From assembly GCA_964035575.1 (NCBI GenBank), contig OZ037861.1, positions 1-64,000 on the forward strand: a DNA stretch of 64,000 bases, read 5' to 3'. The stretch's first letter is position 1. Every line of letters begins with the position of its first letter. The notes beneath the pieces were generated by a model that was not told where the DNA came from, did no database searches, and worked only from the letters and a program-made list of their open reading frames with translations. Below are positions 41,222-51,618 of this stretch, piece after piece. Made by a program: the position numbers and the translations under genes. This DNA comes from Rhynchopus sp. YZ270_cl-10 (Eukaryota; Euglenozoa; Diplonemea; Diplonemida; Diplonemidae).

Positions 41222-44200
41222 TAGTGTAAAAAATATGATGGTTTTTTTGTACCTAACATCTTGTACACTGAGAAGGTTCTGCACAAGTGGAAGCCTATAT
41301 AAGGATATTCATAAGAGTCAAAAGGGGCTTCTGAAGGGGTATATGGGTAGTATGAGCTCATATGAATCCATTAAAAGCGTCTATGGCATGATCTAAGCAT
41401 CACATAATTTCTGAAATCAATACCAACCACAATTTACGGCTATTTTTCCAGCAATAGCCGTATCATGGCTTATAACCATACCTAAGGATGTCCAATATGC
41501 TGGAAAAGTTAATAATCTTGGGTGTATAGGGTTTTTGGGCACATTTGAGTCAATTGCGGGGTCTTACGATTTAATCTGAGCATCACACATATCCTAATCA
41601 CCTATATAATCGAAAAACACATACAAAATGACCTACATAGCCGTAAAATGACCCAAATGTGCATATTCGGGTTGAAATTTCATTTTTTCGGAAAGTTTTT
41701 TTTTCTCAACAATTACATGGGTGAGTTCCGAGTACATTATGGGGTCGTAAGTTTTTATTCAAGCATCACACATTATGTAGAATAATTTATGCCATACAAT
41801 GTTACCAAAAAAAGTCGATTTTTGGTCACTTTTTCAAAAATATGAAAATTCGATTTTTGGGTACTAGATAGGTCTTTCCGGTGCAAAAACGACCGTTAAA
41901 TGGATTCTCCGGGGTCCTAAGGCCCCAAAAATCACTTTTGGACACACGGGCAATATCCCAGTATACCCTAGGAAATTGGTGGGAACCCAAAAATTGGCCT
42001 CAAAATCCGACCAAAACCAAGGTTTCTGTAGAGGTACATGTTGAACCTCATGTGTGTTCTGGAGACCCATTTTGTTTTTAAAAGTGAATCTAAATAGCCA
42101 AAAATTTAAAACTCTTGTAGCGCATTCGGAATAGAGGGGGTATTCGCGAAAACCTGTGCGAAACATTTATCAATTCAGGTCTGACCCACATGGTCATGAC
42201 CCCATATTTTGGGTGCGGAAAACACCCTATCTGTTGACCTACCGGCTTGTATGCCTGTATACCTGGTTGGGTCAACTTTTTGAAAATTTCCTGGGCCATA
42301 TACCCTATTTGGGCCCCCTGAATCCATTGCGACATCGTTTTTTCACATCCGAGTGAAAACTAATATATAGGATAACCCATGGGTATGGGTACCTCGCTCA
42401 ATACCCCTAAAATCAGTGCTTTTGAAAATGACCCTATGGAAAAATGTATCCAAAATATTGAAACATGTTCTCCTGGCATCTGCAACACGATATTTTGGGC
42501 CCCCTGGGCCCCGGGGGCCCTACGGGCCCCCATATTCGCGAAAAGTTGGGCATCCCAGCTAGTGGGTCGGTACTGGGTATACAAACATCCCCCCAAAAAG
42601 TGAGATTTTGACCCCCCAAAAATGGCCATTTTTTTACTCCCCGGGACCTTCTCAGGTGTGTATTCGGACCCTCTCGTGGTCTTAAACCGGATTTTTGGGG
42701 CCCCCACACCCTGGAATACCCCCCATAGTGTCGTTTTTTCACCCGCAGGGCCGATTTTTTAGAAAAAATTTGGTTTTTAAGGAACAACATTTACCCTGCG
42801 ACACCTTGAAAAACAGGTGATTTTTGCCTTTTTCAGTTGTGTGTGTGCAGTGCCGAATTCCCCAGGCTTGGTGAAAGTTGTGCCTCCAATACCCCTATGT
42901 GGGTTGGAAAAATCAAATAAAGATAAAATTTTGAGGCAGCCTGGGGGTGTGCTATGGTAAACAATTTGTGTGTGTAAAAATACCCCTAAAAAACACCCTA
43001 AAAATGGCTGTTTTTCGCCTATTTTTGGGGGTCGCCTGAGCTATTTTTTTTATTGTTTTGGCTTTTCCTGGGACCTGAAAATAGGGTCCTGGGCCCAATA
43101 TGTCCCAATGAGGCCATTGGAATATCGATTTTTTCCAGATATGGGCCTCCTAGACCGAAATTTTTGATTTTGGTGTTGCAAAAATTTTCGAAAATCCTGA
43201 AAAGTGCCCAAAAACACGTAAAAACACGTGTATAGGCACACCCTATCGGCCCCCAGCATTGCCCAGGATTGTTGCAAATTTTCCCTGCATGGGGGCCCTC
43301 CGGGCCCCCTGGACCCATTGCGACCCGATTGGTTCACATTCCTGGAAAATTTGGTCCCTAAGACACATACGTGGTTAACATACCCCTGAAAAACACCCTA
43401 TTTTTGACCCTAAAAAACACCCTATTTTTGACCCTGAAAACATGATTTTAGCAAATAGGGCAACTAGTTTGGTGATCCAGCAACCGACTCATGGGCCCAG
43501 TATGTCCAACAGGGCCATATGTTTGGTAAATTTTACCGGGGGCAAGGGGATGTACAAAAAAAAAGTGGATTTTTTACCTTAAAAAAATGGCCAAAAATAG
43601 GCCAAAAATGGCCATTTTTCGGCCATGTGACCCCCACAGCAACCCTATATAGACCCCCAAAAACCTAATATTTTTTTCCCAGCGATGTGTCCTGGGGGCC
43701 CTTCGGGCCCCCAGGACACATCGCAACCCCGTTTTTTCAAAAAGTTGGCCCTACGGGCCAACTTTTTGAGGTGGCCTGTAGGGTGACCCCTTCAAAAAGC
43801 TGGAACCCGGATTTTGGGGTCAGGGGTCCCTTTATGCACTTTTATGTATAAAAAAATGTCTGGGGCGAGAAAATGCAAATTTTTGCCTGCAAACACACTG
43901 CATACTACGACAGGACCATATTCCATCTTATCAGGAAAAATTTCGGAGGTGTTAGTCATAAAAACAATTTAAAATTTTTTGAAAAAACATGAGATCTGGA
44001 TAAAAGTTTTGACTGTACCTGTGGAAGGTGGGATTTTGCCTGTGTTTTGACTTTTTTTTTCAGTAAATAAACTTCTACTCATCTCCGGAGGCCGTCCGAG
44101 GTCGCAATTAACTCATTTTGACAATTTAGGGCCATATACCGCCCGTTTTTTCAAAAAGTTGAAAATTTTGGCCCCCAGGATTGGGTACAGCGTGTACTGA

Positions 44201-44831
44201 ACCCTGATTTTCGAAAAATCTCAACTTTTGAAATTCGTCACTTATGGCAGCATGTATCTGACACCCAATTTTGACTTTTCCCGTGAATCCATTCTGGTGC
44301 ATATACACTATCTGGCACCCCTGAGTCCATTGCGGGGTCGTTTTTTCAAAAAGTCGACCGGACTAATACCTAATATGACCCTGGGTATAGCGTACCGTCT
44401 CAGAAACACCCCAAAATCAGTGTTTTTGAAGGGTTCTCACAGCTAAAATCGATGAAAAAATGTCAAAATCACTTTCCCGTGACCCAATAGCGTGAAATAT
44501 GGCCCATGTGGGCCCCCAGGACCTATAACACCCCCAATCGGTCGATTCCATGCATATTTCACGCCCCCAGATATATGTGCCCATGGGGTGCCAGACCCCA
44601 AAATCATGATTTTTTCATGATTTTTGGCCCGATGCACTGACCTGCAGGGCCATACCGTCTACCGGGGCAACCATATTTTTGAAAAATCGGCCTTGCATCG
44701 GGCCCAGTATGTCCCACAGGGTATGTTGCCCCAGATTCAGGTCCCCGCACAAGCCAGACCAATATTTTAAAATCGATTTTTTTGAAAAAAATATTTTTGA
44801 AAAAAAATCGTGATTTTTGGGATTTTGGTGA
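41222..44831. other. Spacer DNA built on degenerate repeats, no gene
   Basis: No coding sequence found. A loose theme recurs: GAGTCAATTGCGTGGTCGTA at ~40495, GAGTCAATTGCGGGGTCTTA at ~41549, GAATCCATTGCGACATCGTT at ~42318, GACCCATTGCGACCCGATTG at ~43309 and GAGTCCATTGCGGGGTCGTT at ~44324. Palindromes such as GGGGGCCCTTCGGGCCCCC (43697) and AAGTTGGCCCTACGGGCCAA (43741) occur. Tracts GGCCCCC, ATTTTTG and CAAAAAT dominate. Confidence 0.6.
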
Positions 44832-46435
44832 TTTTTACAGTTTTGCACACCCTGAAAATCGATTTTTTCGGCTCCGCCGGTGAAATATCGACATAATTTA
44901 GGTATGTTATGTGCATAATATACCCATTAGAGCCCATTCAAGTCACATTCCGACCATTTTTCGTGAAAAAATGCAACTTTTTGTCACCGTGACCCCCAAA
45001 AATGACGATTTTTTGGTCGATTTTTTCGGCCAAAAATTTCGTACCACAGGGCCATACCATATACTGGGATTATCAACTTTTTGAAAATACGGCCTGGTAT
45101 TCGGGTGTATATGTCCCATGGGGCCCATAGTAACCTTACTGGGTCATGCCCAAAGCCAATATTAATAGTAAAATTCGATTTTCTGTGAAAAATATTTTCA
45201 CCAAAAAATCGTCATTTTTCCGATTTTCGTCATTTTTACAGTTTTGCACACCCTGAAAATCGATTTTTTCGGCTCCGCCGGTGAAATATCGACATAATTT
45301 AGGTATGTTATGTGCATAATATACCCATTAGAGCCCATTCAAGTCACATTCCGACCATTTTTCGTGAAAAAATGCAACTTTTTGTCACCGTGACCCCGAA
45401 AAATGACGATTTTTTGGTCGATTTTTTCGGCCAAAAATTTCGTACCACAGGGCCATACCATATACTGGGATTATCAACTTTTTGAAAATACGGCCTGGTA
45501 TTCGGGTGTATATGTCCCATGGGGCCCATAGTAACCTTACTGGGTCATGCCCAAAGCCAATCTTAATAGTAAAATTCGATTTTCTGTGAAAAATATTTTG
45601 ACCAAAAAATCGTCATTTTTCCGATTTTCGTCATTTTTACAGTTTTGCACACCCTGAAAATCGATTTTTTCGGCTCCGCCGGTGAAATATCGACATAATT
45701 TAGGTATGTTATGTGCATAATATACCCATTAGAGCCCATTCAAGTCACATTCCGACCATTTTTCGTGAAAAAATGCAACTTTTTGTCACCGTGACCCCCA
45801 AAAATGACGATTTTTTGGTCGATTTTTTCGGCCAAAAATTTCGTACCACAGGGCCATACCATATACTGGGATTATCAACTTTTTGAAAATACGGCCTGGT
45901 ATTCGGGTGTATATGTCCCATGGGGCCCATAGTAACCTTACTGGGTCATGCCCAAAGCCAATCTTAATAGTAAAATTCGATTTTCTGTGAAAAATATTTT
46001 GACCAAAAAATCGTCATTTTTCCGATTTTCGTCATTTTTACTGTTTTGCACACCCTGAAAATCGATTTTTTCGGCTCCGCCGGTGAAATATCGACATAAT
46101 TTAGGTATGTTATGTGCATAATATACCCATTAGAGCCCATTCAAGTCACATTCCGACCATTTTTCGTGAAAAAATGCAACGTTTTGTCACCGTGACCCCC
46201 AAAAATGACGATTTTTTGGTCGATTTTTTCGGCCAAAAATTTCGTACCACAGGGCCATACCATATACTGGGATTATCAACTTTTTGAAAATACGGCCTGG
46301 TATTCGGGTGTATATGTCCCATGGGGCCCATAGTAACCTTACTGGGTCATGCCCAAAGCCAATCTTAATAGTAAAATTCGATTTTCTGTGAAAAATATTT
46401 TCACCAAAAAATCGACTTTTTTCAAAATATTTCTC
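44832..46435. repeat. 401-bp tandem repeat, four units
   Basis: The phrase GGCTCCGCCGGTGAAATATC and its surroundings recur at exactly 401-bp intervals (units offset 44943, 45344, 45745, 46146). The last three units are nearly identical; the first shows edge divergence. Each contains inverted AT-rich runs (AAAATCGATTTTTTCGG). The 61-codon ORF repeated in each is a by-product. A further diverged copy is interrupted by the MITE at 53211. Confidence 0.95.
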
Positions 46436-46615
46436 AGTTAGACATTGTGTGATGCTCGGATCTGACCGTACGACCCCGCAATTGACTCAGATGTGCTCAA
46501 ATACCCCATATACCCAAGAAAAATGCATTTTAGAGTGAAAATAAGGTTCGTACAGAGGTCATATGCCTGTGTACAGGTAAATTTGCCTGTAACCCCAATG
46601 TTTGAGCACCAGCTA
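46436..46615. other. Spacer between the 401-bp repeat and the tRNA region
   Basis: Carries the GACCCCGCAATTGACTCAGA theme reversed (46470). No gene seen. Confidence 0.4.
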
Positions 46616-46688
46616 AGTTGTAGAGAGGGCTCGAACCTGGGACCGTTGGCTTATTAGACCAATGCTCTACCGACTGAGCTACACGACC
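46616..46688 (-). tRNA. tRNA-Ile(AAT), irregular, possible pseudogene
   Basis: D arm (GCTC/GAGC) and anticodon arm (TTGGT-CTAATAA-GCCAA) are good, with T33 and anticodon AAT. The T arm pairs only in its inner three positions (CCAGG versus CCTCT), and the acceptor GGTCGTG barely pairs with CTACAAC; shifting the 5' end improves this but removes position 8 or 9. Either a decaying gene or one with unusual processing. Confidence 0.6.
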
Positions 46689-46779
46689 GACAATAATGAC
46701 GAAAGGAATCGCCAACCTGGGGTACACACTATTTTTTTTCTGTTGTGCACAAAACTGTATTTGCATGACCTCATCTTAC

Positions 46780-47390
46780 TGATACTCTGCAACAGCAAAA
46801 TGGTCAAAAATGCGAAAACATTGGGAAAATGGGTTATTTGGGTGCTCCTGAATGCATTATGAGGTTAAACGATGTGATTAGAGCATCAGAAGTATCCTGA
46901 TCGAGTTGGCGAAAATGACCCAGTAAACTGCCTATTGTACTGCCATTCCGCAATAGCAAAAATAGTCTAAAATGTGAAAACGTTGGGAAAATGGGTTATT
47001 TGGGTGCTCTTGAATCCATTATGAGGTCAGAACCGCAAATTGGAGCACCAGAAGTGCCCTGATCGAGTTGGCGAAAATGACCCAGTAAAATGACTTTTGT
47101 GCCACCATTCCACGAATGGCAAAATGTTCAAAAATGTGAAAATATTTGGAAAACGGGTTATTCGGCTGCTCATGAAGCCATTATGAGGTCAGAATCGCCA
47201 ATTGGAGCATCAGAAGTGTCCTGATAGAGTTGGTTAAAATGACCCAGTAAAATGCCTATTGTACCACTATTGCGTAATAGCAAAATGCTCAAAAATGTGA
47301 AAACGTTGGGAAAATGGGTCATTTGGATGTTCCTGAACACATTATGACATCAGACTCGCCAATTGGACCATCACACACATCCTCATCGCA
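46780..47390. repeat. ~162-bp tandem repeat, four degenerate units
   Basis: GGGAAAATGGGTTATTTGGG and variants recur at ~46823, 46985, 47147 and 47308. Each is followed by CCTGAATGCATTATGAGGT-like and CCTGATCGAGTTGGCGAAAA-like text. Confidence 0.85.
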
Positions 47391-47473
47391 GGCACTGCAC
47401 AATGGTGCCAGTTCATATTTTTGTGTGTTAACTGGCCCAACCAAAAAATAATCAACAAAATAAGGCAAAAAAA

Positions 47474-47545
47474 TGGACATTGAGGGGTTCGAACCCTCGG
47501 CCTCCCGTATGCAGAACGGGCGCTCTACCACTGAGCTAAACGCCC
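47474..47545 (-). tRNA. tRNA-Ala(TGC) with C33
   Basis: All stems pair: acceptor GGGCGTT/AATGTCC, D GCTC/GAGC, anticodon CCCGT/ACGGG, T GAGGG/CCCTC; discriminator A. The anticodon loop is TCTGCAT, so position 33 is C rather than T. Reading it as tRNA-Cys(GCA) would break the anticodon stem. Confidence 0.88.
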
Positions 47546-47657
47546 CTGATAAATGTCCCTCAAGGAGACGTACTTGGGGCACTTTCTGTTCGTCTTTTTG
47601 TCAGTTTTTTTCAAGAACGCAACAAGCCTTGAAATCACTCTTTCCTTTAAAACGAAT

Positions 47658-47729
47658 GCCCGCCTAGCTCAGCGGTAGAGCGTTGGACTTTTAATCCAAT
47701 GGTCGTGGGTTCGATCCCCACGGCGGGTG
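47658..47729 (+). tRNA. tRNA-Lys(TTT)
   Basis: Acceptor GCCCGCC/GGCGGGT, anticodon arm TTGGA-CTTTTAA-TCCAA, T arm GTGGG/CCCAC. T33 present, discriminator G. Confidence 0.94.
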
Positions 47730-47806
47730 CCTACTTTTTTGGATCAATTGGATTCTCTTTTTTGCGCTCATTTTCAGGATCTGGGGCGTTGTACTTCCTC
47801 AACTAT

Positions 47807-47888
47807 GCTGACGTATCCAAGTGGTTACGGAGGTGGACTTGAAATCCACTGGGCTCTGCCCGCGCAGGTTCGAACCCTGCCGTCAGCG
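47807..47888 (+). tRNA. tRNA-Ser(TGA)
   Basis: 82 nt with a long variable arm (GGGCTCTGCCC). Acceptor GCTGACG/CGTCAGC, anticodon loop CTTGAAA, discriminator G. Confidence 0.94.
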
Positions 47889-48002
47889 TTCTTTACCTTT
47901 TCGTTTGATTTCTGTGATCTATGTTTTGTCATCAAATGCAGAGATTGAAGATGTGTGTGACAAAGCTCCAAAAAATATTGAAAACACTTGGAAAAAGAAA
48001 AG

Positions 48003-48074
48003 TTCTCCCACGCGGGTTTGAACCGCGGCTACTGGATTCAAAGTCCAGGGTGCTAACCACTACACCATAGGAGA
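48003..48074 (-). tRNA. tRNA-Gln(TTG)
   Basis: Acceptor TCTCCTA/TGGGAGA, eukaryotic Gln-type D arm (GTGTAGTGGTTAGCAC), anticodon arm CTGGA-CTTTGAA-TCCAG, T arm CGCGG/CCGCG. Confidence 0.94.
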
Positions 48075-48176
48075 GATAATCCGGATCCTTTTGTTCACGC
48101 AACAACGATGGAAAATTTGGTGGTTGCAGGTACACACAAGTACCCCACATTGATTCTTTGATTTAAGTTAATATGA

Positions 48177-48249
48177 GCCTCCCTAGCTCAGTCGGTAGAG
48201 CGCAAGGCCCTTAACCTTGTGGTCGCGGGTTCGAGCCCCGCGGGAGGTG
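48177..48249 (+). tRNA. tRNA-Lys(CTT) with C33
   Basis: Acceptor GCCTCCC/GGGAGGT, D GCTC/GAGC, anticodon stem CAAGG/CCTTG, T arm GCGGG/CCCGC, discriminator G. The loop is CCCTTAA, so both 32 and 33 are C; the usual loop is CTCTTAA. Confidence 0.92.
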
Positions 48250-48469
48250 CTTTTTGTATTGATACCTGAATTTTTCTGGAATTTTTTTAATTTGTTGGAA
48301 AACATGGTGTGTCGGCCGTCGTGCAATGAGCTCACCATCGCGCGAAATCGTGCCCATAAAATTTTTTTGGTGGTCACAATTGTGATGATTTTTGGTGACC
48401 ACGCAAGTGATCACTAACGTGTTGTTAAACAAAGTACAAGCTTCGTCCTAAGTACTGACAGGTAATTAA

Positions 48470-48551
48470 GCGGACGTACCCAAGTGGTTACGGGGCTCGC
48501 CTGCTAAGCGAGTGTGCTCTGCATGCGCAAGTTCGAACCTTGCCGTTCGCG
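48470..48551 (+). tRNA. tRNA-Ser(GCT)
   Basis: 82 nt. Acceptor GCGGACG/CGTTCGC, anticodon arm CTCGC-CTGCTAA-GCGAG, long variable arm, T arm GCAAG/CTTGC, discriminator G. Confidence 0.94.
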
Positions 48552-48805
48552 TTTTTTATACATTGCGTTGATACCTTTTTGTCATTCTTTTCTGAACATT
48601 TCCAAGCTCAAAAAAAACCTGACAAAATCTGTTTTATCTTCAGGTCAAGAATCTCCAAGTTAGGACAGCATTCAAAGATGATTGGTTTTTTTGGTGAGAC
48701 AACCTTGGAAATCCTGAAAAATAGTTTCAACATCAAGATGACACACAATGTGGGTTTTTAGCTCAAAATACAAAATAGAGTCAAAAACTCAAAAAAATGA
48801 AAAAT

Positions 48806-48878
48806 CTCCTCCTGTTGGGTTCGAACCAACGACCTGCAGGTTAACAGCCTGACGCGCTACCGACTGCGCCAAGGAGGA
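48806..48878 (-). tRNA. tRNA-Asn(GTT)
   Basis: Acceptor TCCTCCT/AGGAGGA, D arm GCGC/GCGC, anticodon loop CTGTTAA with T33, T arm GTTGG/CCAAC, discriminator G. The outermost anticodon pair (T27-C43) does not form. Confidence 0.9.
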
Positions 48879-48992
48879 TCTGATTGTTAGCGAAGACAGC
48901 ATTTACATGGGGACCTTATTCAAAACGAAAACACACACAAGGAATGATGGAAACTTATGGCCTTGGTACGAAGAGAATGCGAGAGAATTCGT

Positions 48993-49064
48993 GGCTCGGT
49001 GGTCTAGTGGCATGATTCTCGCTTAGGGTGCGAGAGGTCCGGGGTTCAATTCCCCGCCGAGCCC
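48993..49064 (+). tRNA. tRNA-Pro(AGG)
   Basis: Acceptor GGCTCGG/CCGAGCC, D region GTCTAGTGGCATGAT, anticodon arm CTCGC-TTAGGGT-GCGAG, T arm CGGGG/CCCCG. Very close to animal tRNA-Pro. Confidence 0.95.
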
Positions 49065-49161
49065 TTGTCTTTTTGGATTTTCATTTTTATTTATTTTTTC
49101 GTTTGAAATTCCGTGTTCCTTGCACAAAAGTACCCTTTTTGGATTGTGCCTAAGTATCACC

Positions 49162-49233
49162 TCCCCTTTAGTACAGTGGTTAGTATACCTGGCTTTCACC
49201 CAGGCGACCCGGGTTCAAACCCCGGAGGGGGAA
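49162..49233 (+). tRNA. tRNA-Glu(TTC)
   Basis: Acceptor TCCCCTT/AGGGGGA, anticodon arm CCTGG-CTTTCAC-CCAGG, T arm CCGGG/CCCGG, discriminator A. Confidence 0.94.
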
Positions 49234-49370
49234 TCCTTTTTAATTGCTTTCAAATTTCGGAGCTGTTTTTTGATATTTTCGCATTTCTGAATTTTCAATT
49301 TGGCAAAGTTTTGTGACAAGAAATCTCTGAGAAGAAGGAAATCTAAAAATATTTTGGAATGAACAAAAAG

Positions 49371-49442
49371 TACTCGCGGCGGGGATCGAACCCGCAACCT
49401 CCGGCGTCGGGAACCGACGCGCTTCCATTGCGCCACGCGAGC
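49371..49442 (-). tRNA. tRNA-Arg(CCG) with C33
   Basis: Acceptor GCTCGCG/CGCGAGT, D GCGC/GCGC, anticodon stem TCGGT/GCCGG (two wobble pairs), T arm GCGGG/CCCGC, discriminator A. The loop is TCCCGAC: C33 then anticodon CCG; the usual loop would be TTCCGAC. Confidence 0.88.
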
Positions 49443-49800
49443 TTATCTTGTTTCCCAAGATCTCAGATTATGGAGAAGGTTTGGCAATGTCTAAAAAAAA
49501 GTTCAAAAATTGATAAAACAGCCAGTTGCCCTTGGTGCATGACTGGTTGCACTGCGGTGGACCCGTGCACTTTCCATACAGTCCTAGGCCAGCAAACCCA
49601 CACACGCAATGGGTATACGGGTTTGCTATGCCATCCATTGCACCTGTGCATAAGATAAGGCACATGTCCAGCATGTATTCCCCCATCGTGAAACTCCCTT
49701 GTGCACCCAACATACCACACCCCTGGCCATATTGGTAAGGCATATTAGTAAGGGTACCTGGTCAGATCTGACCAGGCACCTGGTCACAGTGACTAGGTAG
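49443..49800. other. Spacer after the tRNA cluster
   Basis: Mixed composition. ACCTGGTCAGATCTGACCAG palindrome at 49757-49776, followed by a direct echo (ACCTGGTCACAGTGACTAGG). No gene recognised. Confidence 0.45.
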
Positions 49801-50110
49801 GTGGGCGCACAGGGGGATCCCTAATCGGGCGCACAGGGGGGTATTCCTAATCGGGCGCACAGGGGGATCCCTAATCGGGCGCACAGGGGGGTATTCCTAA
49901 TCGGGCGCACAGGGGGGTAAGCTAATCGGGCGCACAGGGGTATTCCTAATCGGGCGCACAGGGGGGTAAGCTAATCGGGCGCACAGGGGTATTCCTAATC
50001 GGGCGCACAGGGGGGTAAGCTAATCGGGCGCACAGGGGTATTCCTAATCGGGCGCACAGGGGGGTAAGCTAATCGGGCGCACAGGGGGGTATTCCTAATC
50101 GGGCGCACAT
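49801..50110. repeat. 24-26-bp minisatellite, ~13 units
   Basis: Units of GGGCGCACAGGGG followed by one of three endings: GATCCCTAATC, GGTATTCCTAATC or GGTAAGCTAATC. The endings alternate in a partly regular pattern, suggesting duplication in blocks of two units. Confidence 0.93.
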
Positions 50111-50146
50111 TTTCAGTTCAAAATCCAAAAATCCATAGGGTCCCCC

Positions 50147-50620
50147 CTATGGATTTTTAAGTCCGTTCTGCAGATGTGTCTTCGCACCGTCGCTGCGCAG
50201 GGTGTACGCATACACGAAGTAGTCGACGCGCACAATCGCACTGTGCATCAGAATGCATGCCATCCCAGACGATTCCTTCTCACCTGCAGAAGCGTTCCCC
50301 AGCACAGCGTCAAGTGCTCCCAGAATCAGTCCCTTCAGCGCCTTCAGGAAGTTTCCTCCAAACATGTCCTCAATCATTGCGTTCATCTTCTCAGAAGGTG
50401 CTGTCGACACGTCCACCTGCTGCTTCGAGTCCATCTTCACAATCGTGTCAATCGGCAGCAGCTTGTTCGCCGCATCCGGTGCGATCAGGCTCATCTTGAA
50501 CTCCTCCTCCTTCGCCTTCAGCGTAGCAGACAGCTGTGCAAGCTCCTGCTTCATCTGTGCCTCAGCCTCGTCCTGCTGCTGCTCCATCTTCTTCACTGCC
50601 GAGGACACGGAGTTTCCCAT
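50147..50620 (-). CDS. Small hypothetical protein with a myristoylation-type start (157 aa)
   Basis: Not recognised as a known family. MGNSVSSAVKK fits an N-myristoylation signal (Gly2, Ser6), so membrane anchoring is likely. Residues ~12-43 (MEQQQDEAEAQMKQELAQLSATLKAKEEEF) form a charged coiled-coil-like helix. Then come a middle segment, a Gly/Leu-rich amphipathic stretch (MFGGNFLKALKGLILGALDAVLG, ~88-110), and a final region VDYFVYAYTLRSDG. I chose the internal ATG at 50620 because it gives the myristoylation motif and lies 36 nt after a good AG acceptor (ACTCGCAG) with an upstream pyrimidine tract. The frame stays open to 50887, but that part looks non-coding. Synonymous G/C-ending codons, as in the other genes here, support coding. 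Confidence 0.78.
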   Translation of the reverse strand: MGNSVSSAVKKMEQQQDEAEAQMKQELAQLSATLKAKEEEFKMSLIAPDAANKLLPIDTIVKMDSKQQVDVSTAPSEKMNAMIEDMFGGNFLKALKGLILGALDAVLGNASAGEKESSGMACILMHSAIVRVDYFVYAYTLRSDGAKTHLQNGLKNP

Positions 50621-51400
50621 TGTGCTTTGGTTGTGTGTGTGTGCGTTAAGTTGTATCTGCGAGTGGTCGAGTGAGATGACGTGGGAGGGAGGAACAAGGC
50701 AGAAATAACAAACAACCAAACACACCTTTATAATATGTGGACTTACGTAAACGTTGCATAAACACAAACACAGACACGACGACGAGCGTGTTCCCACACT
50801 CCGTGTCTCTGCTGTTAAAATTGCGAAAAGCGAAGTAAAACAAGTTACATCATTAAGTGTACATGGATGGCACACGTCACCAGGCACTCGGAATTACCGG
50901 GTCCAAATGTGTCCTTTCCGGGAATTTTCTGGTACAACGTGCATTACCGGTAAGAAAAATATCCTGCGAACACCCGATACCCGATAACATGCACCATCCA
51001 TGAAGTTAGGGCTTAGTTATTTTTTTTTTTGGAACGCGTCCGGGACCCCCCTCAAATTTTGAGCGCGCGCGCGCAAAAAAAAATAAAATACCAAAAAAAA
51101 ATAACTTGTTTTGGCTGCAAAATCAATGTTGTGCCCAAAAAAAAAAATACGAAAAAAAAAATATTCGTGGTGCTCCTGATAACCCCATTTTGCGTACTTG
51201 TTGCGTACTTGTTGCGTAGTTCTTGCGTACTTCGTGAAAGCACGGGGCTTCATTTTCATTTTGTGGGGATTTTTTCTTTGAAAAAACTTTCTCGCTAGTG
51301 AAGCTTTTAAACACCGGCATTTGCAATTTCGGAATCCGTCCGGCCAGTGGTGGGGTCAATTTGCAGAAATGGACAAGTTCTCGTTTTTGATCAATTTTCG
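50621..51400. other. Spacer; A-rich and alternating tracts
   Basis: Includes 5' flank of the 50.6-kb gene, GCGCGCGCGCGC at 51062, several long A runs, and TTGCGTACTTGTTGCGTACT direct repeats at ~51190. 51301-51370 carries the GTGGTGGGGTCAATTTGC spacer motif. No gene seen. Confidence 0.45.
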
Positions 51401-51401
51401 C

Positions 51402-51618
51402 ACAGTACACAGTACACAGTACACAGTACACAGTACACAGTACACAGTACACAGTACACAGTACACAGTACACAGTACACAGTACACAGTACACAGTACA
51501 CAGTACACAGTACACAGTACACAGTACACAGTACACAGTACACAGTACACAGTACACAGTACACAGTACACAGTACACAGTACACAGTACACAGTACACA
51601 GTACACAGTACAGTACAG
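51402..51618. repeat. (ACACAGT)n 7-bp array
   Basis: About 30 perfect heptamers ending in CAGTACAGTACAG. No interruptions. Confidence 0.96.

Noticed and set aside
47474-47545. tRNA-Cys(GCA) reading of the Ala gene, which would place T at position 33
   Set aside because: It would break the 5-bp anticodon stem CCCGT/ACGGG; the Ala(TGC) fold pairs fully.
49801-50110. CRISPR-like array
   Set aside because: Units are contiguous variants without unique spacers, and the genome is eukaryotic; this is a minisatellite.
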